The position numbers and the translations under genes were made by a program. A DNA stretch of 64,000 bases. It comes from Dictyophora rubrovolvata. Its lineage: Eukaryota; Basidiomycota; Agaricomycetes; Phallales; Phallaceae. Below, in pieces: positions 35,699-47,147 of the stretch. The DNA is taken from positions 1,240,001-1,304,000 of the forward strand of contig CP114126.1 of NCBI GenBank assembly GCA_029959195.1, read 5' to 3'. The stretch's first letter is position 1. Every line of letters begins with the position of its first letter. The notes under the pieces were generated by a model, which saw only the letters and a list, made by a program, of their open reading frames with translations, did no database searches and was not told the DNA's origin.

Positions 35699-38600
35699 CT
35701 AATCGTAAGGTAAAGCAGACGTTGAATCACTCCTGGGAGGTCCACCGGCAGCATGTAAAGTAGAGGAATTGTCGCCCTTTCGATATTCTGGGCCTTGACC
35801 GTCGCCAAGCTCGGTATCCTTCTGGCGGCTTTGGTCTCTTCTGTCCCTCCCGCCATCGCCACGCGCTCCACCAATGTCATTGCCTCGCCCAGATTCCGGA
35901 AAGGGTGGTAAATTAACTTTGGGTTTAGGAGGAAGACCATGAGTACCTGGTGGAGGCCATATTGACGGTTTAGGATTGTTATTATTAGTGTTACTGTTAT
36001 TGCGATTATGATAGTGATTATGGTGATGATGATATTGTTGTTTACGCTGCCCGTGGTGTTGATGTTGTTCATACACAGTATACGCCATGCTCATACCGCC
36101 ATGTCCAGGCAAGCCTCCAGGACCGCCAAGTGGAGCGGGAGGCATACCTAGCATATACGGTTGATTTGGATGGGGAGGTCCGCCTGGATGCATAGGAGGA
36201 CCAAACCAATTCGGAGGAGGACGCCAGTTTGGTGGAGGGGGAACGTACCCGTGCGGAGGAGGGTGTGGAGGAGGGTGTGGATAATGCTGTGGAGCGGGAT
36301 AGTGCATGGGGCCGGGTCCTGTTGTGTAAGGCGGTGGTTGTGAAATAGGACCACCTGGTCCGGCAACAGGGTGAGGTCCTGAGCCACCGAATGATGCAAG
36401 TGGAGGAGGTAGACCGTGTCCTTGTCTGACGGGGGGTGGCAGCGGAATGGATGCGTTGGAACTGTGATTTTGAGCATGGGGATTATACATCGGGGGAGGA
36501 AGATTGTGGGGGGGTGGAGGCGCTCCTGTGGGACCAACTGTACTTACACCTGGTCCCTGTGCCATCGCAGGACCAGGGATTATTGGACCTACAATATGTC
36601 TCTTTGAACGTTTATCTATCTCGTGTGAAGATTCATATTTTGGAAGGCTATATATAAAATAAGTTAGCAGTTGGGAATGATGAGAGGAAGGAAAAGGAAT
36701 CTAAACTGACGTCTTGGGATCGGCGGGCATGGGATCGGACCAAAACCATTCATGATCTAAGGCCTGAACTGCCGTGATGCGACGTGAGGGATCGAGTGCG
36801 AGGAGCTTATCGAGGAGGTCAACCGTCTCAGGGCCAATGCTATTAAAAAGGAGTTGAACCTCCGTTTGGAGGAATTGTATTTGGCGGGTTTGAGGAGAAA
36901 ACTCACGCATGAAACTTGGTCTTAATTTGCCTATCATACCGATTCCAACGTTTGATGCCGTCAAGGCCTGGGAGAGTGTCATAATCGGGCCATGTCTCAC
37001 CCTGAAATTCAAAAAAAAAAAGGAATAATCAGTTTTTTTTGCCTGTTCATCGTTCGATACTTCTACGAACGGAAGGGGATCCGCACAGCTGCCATATAAG
37101 ATCTAGCTGGTTTGCGTCTGATGACCCCATGAGAATGGGACGGCGAATAAAAATTTCACCGAGAACGCAGCTAGATAGAGGTTGAATTCAAGAAAGGACA
37201 ACGTAAACGTTAACACTTACCCGATTCCCCACATGTCAATTTCACCTCCGTAACGGCGTGCACCTAAAAAAAGTTCCGGTGGCCGATACCATCGTGTTAC
37301 AACACAATTGGTATACCGAGGAGCAAGAGAGGACGCGTCGCCATTCCTAAAGGCGAGAATATTTTAAAGGTCAAAGAATTTGACATGTTATTTTCCTTGG
37401 CTTACCTAGGGGCAATGAGAGCTGCTCGAGGATCAAAAGGACGAGCGAGACCAAAGTCGGCAATTTGAAGGAGCCCGGTATTGGAAATAAGGAGGTTGGC
37501 AGCTTTCATGTCACGGTGGATGATGTTGTTCTATACATATCGTCTTAAAGTAGCTATACGGTAAGATGATAAACATACTTACAGCATGCATATACGCCGT
37601 TCCTTCCAGTAACTGCTTCATGTAAAGCTTGATTTGACTAGGAGTGAGCTGGACACGTTCATTTTCCAATAAACCAGCCAAGTCATGATCCATATATGGG
37701 AAAACCATATGGAATGAGGTAGCACTACTGCCGGAGCGTTGGACAATGACTTCTCTGAGTTGAACGATATTAGGGTGGTCCAACTTTTTGAGAATCTTAA
37801 TTTCACGAATGGCAGTGATAGGCATCCCCTCTTTCTCGTTATGCATTAAAATCCGTTTTAGAGCAACTTGAGAAGAGGTTGGGCGATGTAAGGCTTTGTG
37901 AACTTCACCAAAGGTGCCCTCTCCAACTTTTGTGGCAATATCATAGTCGTCTATTCTGCCGCATCCCGTGAATGTGCGATCGTAAGCTTTAAGATCTGCC
38001 GAGTTTGTGCGATGAATAGGAGGTCGACGAGGTTTTTTCGAGCGAAGAGGTAAAGGGGGAGGGGGAAAGGAAGATGAAAGCGTGGGTGTTGGGTTTATTG
38101 GTTGCACCTGAGATGGCTGTTCAAGAGGTTTAGGAATAGATGGCGGGACAGGTGGAAGAGGCGTGGAGGGCTGTGTACGTGACTCCGATATTGAGAAGCT
38201 GACGGAGTCACCCTTTGGAGGAAGTTGTGGTTGTGTTGTCGATGATGGTATGGGTGGGGGCGGTAGTTCGGGAGGCGGTGGTCGTGAAGGTAGTAGTGGG
38301 GAATGGGGTCGGGGCGATCGTAGCTGTGAAAGAGGGCGGGAAAGCATCCGTTCACGAGATCTTGATCTTGACCTCGACCTCGAGCGAGAACGAGAACGGG
38401 AGCGAGACGAGGGTCGATAAGTATAATTTGCTCTGGCAGGACCATTCTCGTATTCTGGCCGCCACGAGTCGTATTCTCTTCGAGGAAGATAGTCATAGCG
38501 TGCATGATGTCCTCTTTCCCACTCTTTCTCATCTCGATAAGGAGGCACGTATCTGTCCATGCCTCGGCGGGGGGAAGCATTAGACACGGGGGGTTTGGCA

Positions 38601-38935
38601 GGAAGACGATGTTTCATCGTTTGCGGGGGCGGTGGAGAAGAAGGCGAGCGAGATACTGTCGAACGTGCATTGTTGTTGTTGTTTTGATTGTCGGGTATCG
38701 GCGCAGACAGCACAGCAGTCTTGAAAGGAAAAGGAACTTTGGTTTGAAATTTGCGAGGGTGGACTTGCTGCTGTCCCGGCTGCTGTTCCCGTTGTTCCTC
38801 CTCTCCGTCCTCGAGCTCACCTTCTTCCGGTGACGAGGGCGGCCTGGAAGATTCACAAATAAACTGCCGCTTTGACGGTCGGTTGTCGGGCGTCGGCGGG
38901 TCACTTCTTTTGCGGTTGACTGCTGCTCCCGCCAT
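35699..38935 (-). CDS. BUR1: CDK9/BUR1-type kinase with RS-rich and proline-rich extensions
   Basis: Cyclin-dependent kinase that phosphorylates Spt5 and the RNA polymerase II tail during elongation. Seven exons give 958 residues. The first 325 residues are disordered, with an acidic patch, Pro runs and an RS-dipeptide block (about residues 177-195). The kinase domain follows: GEGTFGEV loop, ALKRILMH, helix [21 protein letters not shown], catalytic loop [16 protein letters not shown] and T-loop [26 protein letters not shown] and the post-kinase [11 protein letters not shown] match fission yeast Cdk9 rather than CDK12/CTK1. The C-terminal 300 residues are Pro/Gly/His/Asn-rich. The intron near the end of the kinase domain uses the acceptor at 36840, which keeps [13 protein letters not shown] in frame. 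It is convergent with MED13, and SPT4 is also in the window. Confidence 0.92.
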
Positions 38936-39539
38936 CGACAGCTGCGTACAAAGTCTAATGGAATCGGTTGGTCACGCTTGTGACACTGTCGCGAGCCAAG
39001 ACACGTTGGGTGCATGGTACAAATCAATGATAAAAAATACAAGGAAATGATATAAGATGAAAAAAATGATACATGACAAAATAATAAAGACAAAATGGTA
39101 CAGGAGATTCGAGTCGAAGAGTTATGCTGATGGTTACAAGTTACAACACAAACAAATAAAGAAAAAAAAGTTCTATAGCGACATGAATAATTATGGTGGA
39201 CGTCGTCTTCCACATGGTCTGTCAGCCTCAATAATTAGACGAGGTCATTGGCTGCACGGATAATGCTATAACAAGGCCATTACCTGGCAGACTCGGATAT
39301 TAAAACGCTTGGACAACAACCTACTTGTGCACATTCTTTTGAACTGTTTCTATTCCCCTAGTTTGAAATGAGATTCAAGAATGTTTATATTAGAAGAAAA
39401 AGTAGACCTTTGAGGTTATGAAAGATTTCCGCACTCGTCCTGTTTGTTGCGCGTTAGCTTCGGGTGCTGATGTATACACTTCTAACGATGACTCTTCCGT
39501 CAATGAAATGGAAATGGTTTTAGGAGATTCAGAATTCAA
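38936..39539. other. Upstream region of BUR1 and edge of gene graveyard
   Basis: No gene recognised. Next to BUR1 is AT-rich DNA that should include its promoter. The rest borders the amidohydrolase relic. Confidence 0.45.
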
Positions 39540-40705
39540 GGAATGATAGTTACTTCCGTAGATTCTACCACTCGACAAACGGAACTTGGGTCGACTACAA
39601 GTGCAACTTTCCTTGACGATATTACCCTTCCGTCCTTAATTACTGTTCGTTCTATGCCAGCGCTCAAGCGCTCAAGACCAGGGACTGGACTGATATGTTT
39701 CTGTGTACAATCAACAAGTCTGCCGGATCTCCTTTCTTTACAACCAAAGACTGTATTCCTGCAGCTAGTCAAAAAAAATTGTCTTAACCTGGATAAATAT
39801 ACTTCACATATAATATATTGCAACTTTCCGCCAGTCCTGTTTGGAATATGGCTACGCCAAGCGTACATAACGCTACTGGATCCGCTGAACCTTGCGGAGT
39901 GAATGCGTTCCCTATGTTGTTTATCGACATTCCTACATCTAAACCGTATTTCGCAGTCATATCTGACACGTGCAACGTCCCTCTTGGTCCAGGCCGCTTT
40001 TCACGGCCTAACATGTATATGTCTGTTTGTAGTAGTCCTATGAAGATTATAGGTAGGTCACCTATCGCTTCTCTCAGCTTGGAAAATTCTCCTGAAGTGA
40101 ATAAACACAATCGAGAGGCATGTCCAGTAACAATACGTTTATCTTGCATACGTTCAACCCAGCCCAACCTCCTGGCAACATCAATAACGTGATATATCAT
40201 GGGTGACACATTGGGATCTAGATTATAATCTAGATGAAAATCGATATGGAGGCAGTTTTCCATTGCAAGCTCAAAGACGTAATTAATGTTCCGCAGAGCC
40301 TTGTCAAGCGACGGTTCAACATATGGTGCAGAACCAATGGCCGAGGTTCCTTCTCTTTTCACGGCTTCTCGAAGGAGAGCATAGTTATCCGAAGGCTCAA
40401 TATCCGAGGCTAACGTGAAAAGCGGGTCCTGGGCAAATACTATAACCAGTAATTTGATTAGCTGTCTAGGGGCAGACTGCGGACGGGCAAAACCAACCTG
40501 CTACTCCTATATCGCAAATTTCTCCAAGTTCTTTTTTGAGTTGTAGCCCAACATCAAGACATACGGACCGGACGATTCTGTCTACCTTGATATGGGCACG
40601 CATCGCTGTCGCACCATACCTGACGCTCTCCAAAATAAGATCTCTACCACGAACAACAAGACCTTGGTACGTATAGGAAGCCCTAGCTTCTGACGTCACT
40701 TGCAA
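39540..40705 (-). pseudogene. Metal-dependent amidohydrolase relic (cytosine deaminase-like)
   Basis: The minus strand carries a long remnant of a fungal amidohydrolase. Preserved blocks include RGRDLILESVRYGATAMRAH, FAQDPLF, HIDFHLDYNLDP (metal-binding type), VTGHASRL and GVNN-like SINNIGNAFTPQGSADP near its end, then VVKKGDPADLLIVHRN and ERTVIKDGRV. The N-terminal part that should carry the first HxH metal pair is missing. Close to the C-terminus the frame is broken by a tandem eight-base duplication, CGCTCAAG twice at 39661-39676. A second frame problem lies near 39790. An intact amidohydrolase of a different branch is at 44075. Parent function cannot be assigned beyond the superfamily. 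Confidence 0.8.
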
Positions 40706-40790
40706 AGGACTGAAACGGTAAGATTCTCACTAAGACGACTGGACAGTACGCAGCCTGCTGAACCGGCACCTAAAACAATTGAATTGGAAA
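40697..40790 (-). pseudogene. GMC oxidoreductase FAD-binding scrap
   Basis: Reads SIVLGAGSAGCVLSSRLSEN followed by LTVSVL, the Rossmann FAD-binding start of glucose-methanol-choline oxidoreductases. Only about 30 codons survive. It ends directly against the amidohydrolase relic, so two unrelated genes have been fused by a rearrangement. Confidence 0.7.
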
Positions 40791-40907
40791 CCGAAGTTTC
40801 GCCAAAAATCTTGCTCTGAACAATCGAGCCAAAGAAATTAAGTTGAAGTTGGTTGCTTACATAAGACATATGTGTCAGCTTCTTGTTCAATAACTGAAAC
40901 CGCCATC

Positions 40908-41748
40908 ATGCCTCCTCTCTCTACCTTTTAACTCCCTCTTCCAACAAATGGCCCACCCACTGGGTACGGTTGGGAAGAACGCGATATACCACTTTCATCA
41001 GCCACCGTCGCTTTTGAAAATGGAATCAACCAACGAGACATATTCCTGGGACTGCCTCGGTGTATCATCTGCGGAAATTCGACTCCTTCTTCCCTCGAGC
41101 ACCGTCATATCATTAGGGTACCAGAACCACAAATTGTAAGTTAATATTGTAAGGTGATGTGAGCCTCCCCTCAGGCTGATGCGATTACACAGTGGACAAT
41201 GCTCAACCAGCGACGTTGGATTCTTCAGCAGGCCAAAGTTCACCCGCAGCATGAGCCACGCGATGGCCTCTTTATGTGTGGCACTCACCACAGGAACTTT
41301 GATGCATATAATTTCTTCATTCGTTTCTCCCCAAATGTGAGTCTTAAAACCCTTGCCTCCGTACCAAACGAGGTATTTTAAGACTGGGCAGATTCGTAAA
41401 TTTATATTCGTCAACTATTCCGGGAGCCCCTCTCTCCAAGAATACCATAACAAAGCCATTGCCCTGAACATCACTGATTACTATGCGCCATTCCCGTCCC
41501 TTTTTATCATTCATGAAATGCGTGTCCGTGGGTACCACCCCTTTCAGGCCATCGCTCCGGCCTTGTCCGATATTCCGCCCTGGCAAGACTGCCTGTTTCA
41601 TCTTGCTCTCTCTCCGAAGATGGCGGCTGTGGTAGGTTGGGGGAAGAGCGGAGCTCGGTACGCAGAACAGACGACCGCCAGCCCACCAGCAACGGTGGCA
41701 CACTGTTGCCGCCCACCAACCCACCAGCTGCCATGGGTCTTATTCTAA
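40908..41748 (+). pseudogene. HNH-endonuclease domain gene, probably broken at the start
   Basis: Three segments splice in frame through introns at about 41137-41190 and 41340-41392. They encode an Agaricomycete HNH-nuclease family: FENGINQRDIFLGLPRCIIC, LEHRHIIRVPE, then HEPRDGLFMCGTHHRNFDAY and FVNYSGSPSLQEYHNKAIAL, FPSLFIIHEMRVRGYHPF. The metal and HNH residues are visible (CxxC, HRHI, CGTHH). The Met at 40908 is followed by an in-frame stop TAA at 40929-40931, and no other Met precedes the conserved region. Unless a distant first exon joins at the AG near 40979, the gene is dead. The C-terminal 60 residues look unrelated to the family. Members are abundant and often degenerate in mushroom genomes. 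Confidence 0.7.
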
Positions 41749-42077
41749 GCCACTCAGGTGTTGGGAGTTATCTGGTCGAAGGCTCTTATGTTACTCCAGT
41801 GAATTAGCCTTTTGCTGGAGATGACAATGTATACAGTTCATGATCCAATACATCAAATAAAATAGTGTTATAATACACATGAAATGATTAATGGAATTGA
41901 ATGAAATCGTATATACTGAGCTCAATGTAGAGGTCCGAAGAAAGTTTGGAATTTGGTATGATGTCATTCCCGCCCATCATCACCGCATACAGGGCCAAGC
42001 CTGACATACTCAGTAATACTCAGTGTCACATGTCACTCACAGCTTTTCACGTGAATTCTCATTTGAGGCCTGAAGAC
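41749..42077. other. Intergenic region before acyl-CoA dehydrogenase
   Basis: AT-rich, with no gene or repeat recognised. Should hold the acyl-CoA dehydrogenase promoter. Confidence 0.5.
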
Positions 42078-43790
42078 ATGCATCGTCTACTATGTGCTCG
42101 CGTAGTTGGTCGGAATGCGTTACGACCTGTTCGGTACGCTTAATTTCGTTAGCATCTCTGAGGTGTATGACGAAATTCCTCTAGTAGGCTCTTCTCTTCA
42201 ACCCGATTATTAGCTTCCCAGCTACCTTCGCTGCACACCTTCACTGAAGAAGAAAACATGTTAAGAGAAGCCGGTAAGCTAAGATTGATTCATGTTATCC
42301 TTGATATTGTTACCTTTATCAAGTTCGACGCTTTGCTGCCGATGAAATCGCACCTCGCGTTCGTGAAATGGACGAAAACGAATTAATGGCACCTGAAGTT
42401 ATCAAGGGATTATTCGAGCAAGGTGTACGTACCAACACATCTTGATCTATGTTACCGACAATGGATCCCCCCCCCCTTTAGCTTATGGGAATTGAGACCA
42501 GCACCGAGTTTGGAGGCTCAGAATCTTCTTTCACTTCAGCTGTCATTGCTATCGAAGAACTGGCAAAAATTGACCCGGCCGTTTCAGTCATGTGCGATGT
42601 CCATAATACCCTAGTTAATACAATATTTCGTATCTACGGAACCCCAGACCAGCAGAAGAAATACTTGCCCCAACTTGCCCAATCAAAGGTGAGCCGTCCG
42701 ATTGAAGCTTTGAAATGCGTTATTTATTGCTGTACTCGTATACAGGTTGGGTCTTTCTGTTTGTCGGAACCAGTTTCGGGATCCGATGCCTTCGCTTTGC
42801 AAACCCGCGCTGAAAAACATGGCGATCATTATGTGCTAAACGGATCCAAGATGTGGATAACCAATTCACTTGAGGCTGAAATCTTCCTTGTTTTCGCCAC
42901 GGTTCGTATCTATAATAAATTCGACTGCAGAGAAAATGTTTACCCCCTTCCAGGTAGATCCGTCCAAGGGATACAAAGGTATCACATGCTTCATCGTTGA
43001 GAAGGAAATGGGGATTCAAGTGGCGAAGAAAGAACAGAAATTAGGCATACGGGCTTCCTCAACCTGTACTCTCAATTTTGATGGTGTGAAAGTACCTGTA
43101 GAAAACGTAATCGGTGGTGAAGGAAACGGATATAAGGTATAGCTTTTCTTCACGCTGTCAGCCAAACTCCATCATCAGTTGATGTATATTCTAGGTTGCC
43201 ATTCAAATTTTAAATGAGGGGCGTATAGGTATTGCCGGTCAAATGGTCGGCCTTGCACAAGGTGCATTTGATAAGGCAGTTCCGTACACACTCCAAAGAA
43301 AACAGTTCGGAAAACCAGTAGGCGAGTTTCAGGGTATGCAATTTCAGCAGGCAGAGGCTGCTGTTCAAATAGAAGCTGCTCGATTATTGACATACAATGC
43401 GGCCCGACTGTAAGCTTGTCACGCCTGATAATTCTCATCAGTTTTACCTCAAACGGAGCAAACCCTTTTTTTTTGGGTCTGCAGGAAAGAAGAGGGGAAA
43501 AATTTCGTTAAAGAGGCCGCGATGGCCAAATATTATTCTTCGGTCATTGCTCAGAAGGTGTCCGGTGCCGCGATCGAGTGGGCGGGCGGCATTGGATTCA
43601 CGAGAGAAACAGGGATTGAGAAGTTCTGGCGGGATTCAAAGATAGTAAGGATATGGAACCTTCCCATAAGTCAATGTTACTTCGGAACAGTACTGATCGG
43701 CTATTTCATTAACAGGGTGCGATCTACGAGGGAACTTCAAATATCCAGTTACAGACAATTGCCAAGTTAATACAGAAGGACTACATGTAG
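42078..43790 (+). CDS. Mitochondrial short/branched-chain acyl-CoA dehydrogenase
   Basis: FAD enzyme that oxidises short or branched acyl-CoA to enoyl-CoA in mitochondrial beta-oxidation or branched-chain amino acid breakdown. A short first exon at 42078 encodes a basic amphipathic leader ([19 protein letters not shown]) suited to mitochondrial import. The dehydrogenase domains follow: [108 protein letters not shown] and [19 protein letters not shown]. The Glu of EGTSNI is the usual catalytic base in this branch. About eight introns of normal size. The protein ends KDYM at 43790. The closest relative group is ACADSB/ACADS; chain preference is not clear. Confidence 0.93.
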
Positions 43791-44011
43791 TTTTTTTTTT
43801 CTTTACTAAAAGAATAGCCATCGGATATTCTTTTATCTTCACCTAGAACTTGCCGAAAAGTTGTGAAGAAGCCCAGGTTCTGTGGGAAATTTTGGCCGTC
43901 CAAGGCTCCTTTTCTGTGCGTGGAATATGGTTAAGCCTAGACAGTCCAGATACGGGGTTTGATGCCTCTATATTTGGAAATATGGTGAACCTCTTTTCTC
44001 CCCATTTCGTG

Positions 44012-44019
44012 TATAAATA
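44012..44019 (+). promoter_or_regulatory. TATA box of amidohydrolase gene
   Basis: TATAAATA lies about 56 bases before the start codon at 44075, inside the 284-base gap after the acyl-CoA dehydrogenase stop. Confidence 0.55.
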
Positions 44020-44074
44020 GTGTGTATTGTCAGGTTCAGGGGAAGAAAACATAAACACATCAATATTCATCATC

Positions 44075-45593
44075 ATGTCTCTTCTCATACAATCTGGTTA
44101 TGTTTTACAGTTCAGTAAAGCATCTACGCCATTGGAGCCTCAAATATCCTTTCATGTCATGGATGTGCTGATCGACGGAAACAAGATTGTCAAGTTGGAA
44201 GAGTCCATTCCTCCTCCTCCAGACGCCACCGTTATCGATGCCAGAAACCACATCGTTTCCCCCGGGTTCATTGACACCCATCGGCACCTGTATGCTTTTC
44301 TAATATGTTTATCAATGAATGATTACTGAAACGAATTGAAGATGGCAGGCTGGAATGCGCGCGATCGTGAAACCAAAACCGATTGCGGACCAAACGCTCC
44401 TGGAATATATGTGCAGTGTCCGCACAGCGGCGCAGCCACTTTTTACTGCAGAAGAAATGCATTGGAGTCAATTAGCGGGAGCATGCGAGGCAGTCGCTTC
44501 TGGTATAACGACTGTCCTGGATCAGGCGCAAGGATCCCAAAGTCCTGCACACGTTGAGCGCGTGATTGACGCCACTCGACTCAGCGGGCTACGTTCAATC
44601 TATGCCTATTTCCGTCATGAAGTTGAACCGTGGAATGAATGGGGAAAGGAACACATCGTCGAAATCGGTCGGAAGCTGCGGGAGGAAGATCAGCGTATAA
44701 TTCTTGGTCTAGGATATGATCCAATCGTCTGGGAGTCCCCAGACGATATCAAAGACACCCTTGCCGTCGCACAAGAAGCGGGCTCTCATCTTACCACTGT
44801 CCACTATGTTGGCACGCATTTCGCCCGTTCATTCAGTGATACGCATAAATCGTCCGGGCAGGCCTTCGATTCGAATTTCGTTATCTCGCATTTCAACCAT
44901 GCAAGTCCCGAGGATTGGGATCTGGTACAAAAACTCGATGTTGGAATTGCTTGCACCCCCGAAACGGAGTTGGCGATGAGCCATGGACAATGCGTAGTAT
45001 TTGACTGTGCCGAGAAGGGAGTCAGGGCAGGGCTCGGAATAGACACTCATATCATGTGCTCGGGCGATATGTTCGGCCAGATGCGATTAGCACTGCAATC
45101 CGCTCGTTCCATTCGCAACGCACAGTTCTACTTAGGGACCGACCCAGAACACCCTGCAAGGAAACTTCCACGCAAGCTGATTCACAGGGCTGAACACATG
45201 ATCCGGTTTGCGACTTTAGGAGGGGCAGAAACGCTGAACTTGGCAGATAAGGTCGGCTCGATCGAAGTTGGAAAACTCGCCGATATCATCCTCGTCTCGC
45301 TTTCGTCGCCCAATATGCTGGGAACTTCACGAGACAGCGAGTCGCTCGTTTCCGCATTGACTGTCTACGCGAACGTTTCAGATGTCAAGACAGTCATTAT
45401 CGATGGTGAAATTGTCAAACGCGACGGGGAACTCACGAAAATCAAGTGGTCGGAGTTTGTGGAACAATTCCAGATTCATCATGCGAATGTTGAGAATAAG
45501 ATAAGGGAAGCCAGCGCCAAGGTTGATTGGGAAGAAATCTTTGAAGCTTTGAGGGATTCCTGGTATGTAGCTACCGAGCGCGTTGTCTCTTGA
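44075..45593 (+). CDS. ATZ/TRZ-type metal-dependent amidohydrolase
   Basis: Two exons (44075-44289 and 44342-45593) give 488 residues. The intron was placed so that the metal motif continues DTHRHLWQ. Other family features: FIDTHRHL near residue 70, VHYVGTHFA, SHFNHAS, TPETELAMSHG, GLGIDTHIMCSGDMFGQM and the C-terminal GKLADIILVSL. This set is typical of chlorohydrolase/guanine-deaminase-like enzymes (ATZ/TRZ group), which hydrolyse C-N or C-Cl bonds on small heterocycles; the natural substrate is unknown. It is probably cytosolic, with no signal peptide. A TATA box precedes it. A different, broken amidohydrolase lies 4 kb upstream. Confidence 0.9.
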
Positions 45594-45683
45594 CGGCGGC
45601 GAGGTGACAACGTGTGCGAGGGTTCGGTTCTGGTCTTTATATTTGTAGATTTAAGATATAGTTTATATTATATTATTATGGAA

Positions 45684-47094
45684 CTAAAGGCTGGACTGTC
45701 TGTATATAAATAATATCAGTGATTCGTAAACAGCCCAGCCAATGGCGGAGCTGAGCACTTTCTTGGTCAAGCGTAAAGATACTCCATCCAGGAAGCCTCT
45801 GAGACCCCGATCCTAGAGCATGGTGAGGAAGGAAAACTTCATATGGAAGACAAGGTTACAACTCCACCTTCAGGATCGTTTTGACGGTACTTCCAAAATT
45901 CATGTATTGATCATCGTTTCTAACCTGTAATCTTGTCTTTGAGGTGGAGATTAATCAGACATTGAGGTTCGCACAAAGCTAAAATCAAACGGTACCTTGA
46001 TAACGTCGAATGGATGCGTGATTATCGTTGCCAAAATACCTGCGCCAGCTCCCGAAATTCCACTGACGAGGATGGCGGTAGGCGGCGAACCAGTTAGGGA
46101 AGACATAGCTTGGAATGATCACATATAGTGTCAGTGTTGTTTTTGTCTAAGGTGGCGTGTCCTTACCTATCTCGCGTTTAATTTGTTCATATCCGACCAA
46201 GAAAATACCTGCATATGGTGCATCACGAGCAGCCGAAGCAGCGGCGCCTCTAAAAACGGTAGATGGTCCCGAGTTGATAATGTTTTTCACGGCACCCCAG
46301 AGAGATCGGTATGTATACAGATCGCTCTAAATGAAAAACCAAAATAATGGTCAAGTACAACCCTGATTATGGCCGATTCACATAAGTACTTCATAGCGGG
46401 CTTTCAAAACGGTGAACGGATTCAATATAACCCCAACAGCTGATCTTGTCTAGATTGGAATTAGAGCCACATGTGCCTTAAGGACTAATGAGAGTTTACT
46501 AACGAAAGCACCTGCCAACAAATTTCCCTGAATAGTTAAAACAGGCAAGGCAGAAGACGATGAGGGCTTCCTTGCGGAATCATGTACGGCGAAGAAAGGT
46601 GCTTTGACCATCAGAGATCTCACGTGGTTGAGGCTTGACATGTATAGCGCCACACCTGGTACGTTTCTAATAATGAAGATATGCACTAGCTTTAGCAGAA
46701 GTGACAGGGCTGAGAATACCTCGCGAGAGTCGGTAATGTGCCTCTCCATAGCCCCAAAAAACCGTCTGATGCCAGAACATTCTGAGTAATTCTCAACAGG
46801 CCTGGTGGACGTCTACTATGGATAAGATGAACGTCAGGAGTAGAAGAACACGGGGATGCTTTCCGGCAAAGATCATTGCTGCCCTGTTGCACGCGAGTCT
46901 TGATAAGGTCGACTGCAGTTGCAGAAGAGAAAAAAAACTCAATGAGCAATATCACATCGAGAAATACGACGCACATGGCTGCAAACATATTGAGGAAGCA
47001 AACCCCGATAGAGCACCTAAGCCTGAATAAGAACGAAGAAATCCACAGGCCTTTTGGGATGAATACCTGAGACGAGATGTTGGCTGAAGCTCAT
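45684..47094 (-). CDS. HEM25: Mitochondrial glycine carrier (SLC25A38 type)
   Basis: Inner-membrane carrier that brings glycine into mitochondria for haem synthesis. About nine exons can be joined. Repeat 1 contains GALSGFASSICLQPFDLIKTRVQQG once two short introns are removed, and LWRGTLPTLAR. Repeat 2 has NVPGVALYMSS, AVGVILNPFTVLKARYE and FRGAAASAARDAPYAGIFLVGYE. Repeat 3 has TIITHPFDVIK and RGLRGFLDGVSLRLTKK. The three PxD/E-x-x-K carrier signatures are therefore present, and the VPGVALY and NPFTVLKARYE words match SLC25A38. The start at 47094 (MSFSQHLVSG) precedes the first intron. Repeat 1 carries a low-complexity insert with extra Cys and Ser. The CGI121 stop codon lies only 53 bases upstream, on the same strand. 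Confidence 0.88.
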
Positions 47095-47147
47095 AGGCGC
47101 TTGTATTGTACATATTTTACAAAGCACGATTACATAACCATATAATT

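Noticed and set aside
36161-36343. Plus-strand W/R-rich frame opposite the BUR1 tail
   Set aside because: Antisense reading of Pro/Gly/His codons; no independent support.
38163-38583. Plus-strand frames with glycine/valine-rich content opposite BUR1
   Set aside because: They are shadows of the proline- and arginine-serine-rich kinase N-terminus.
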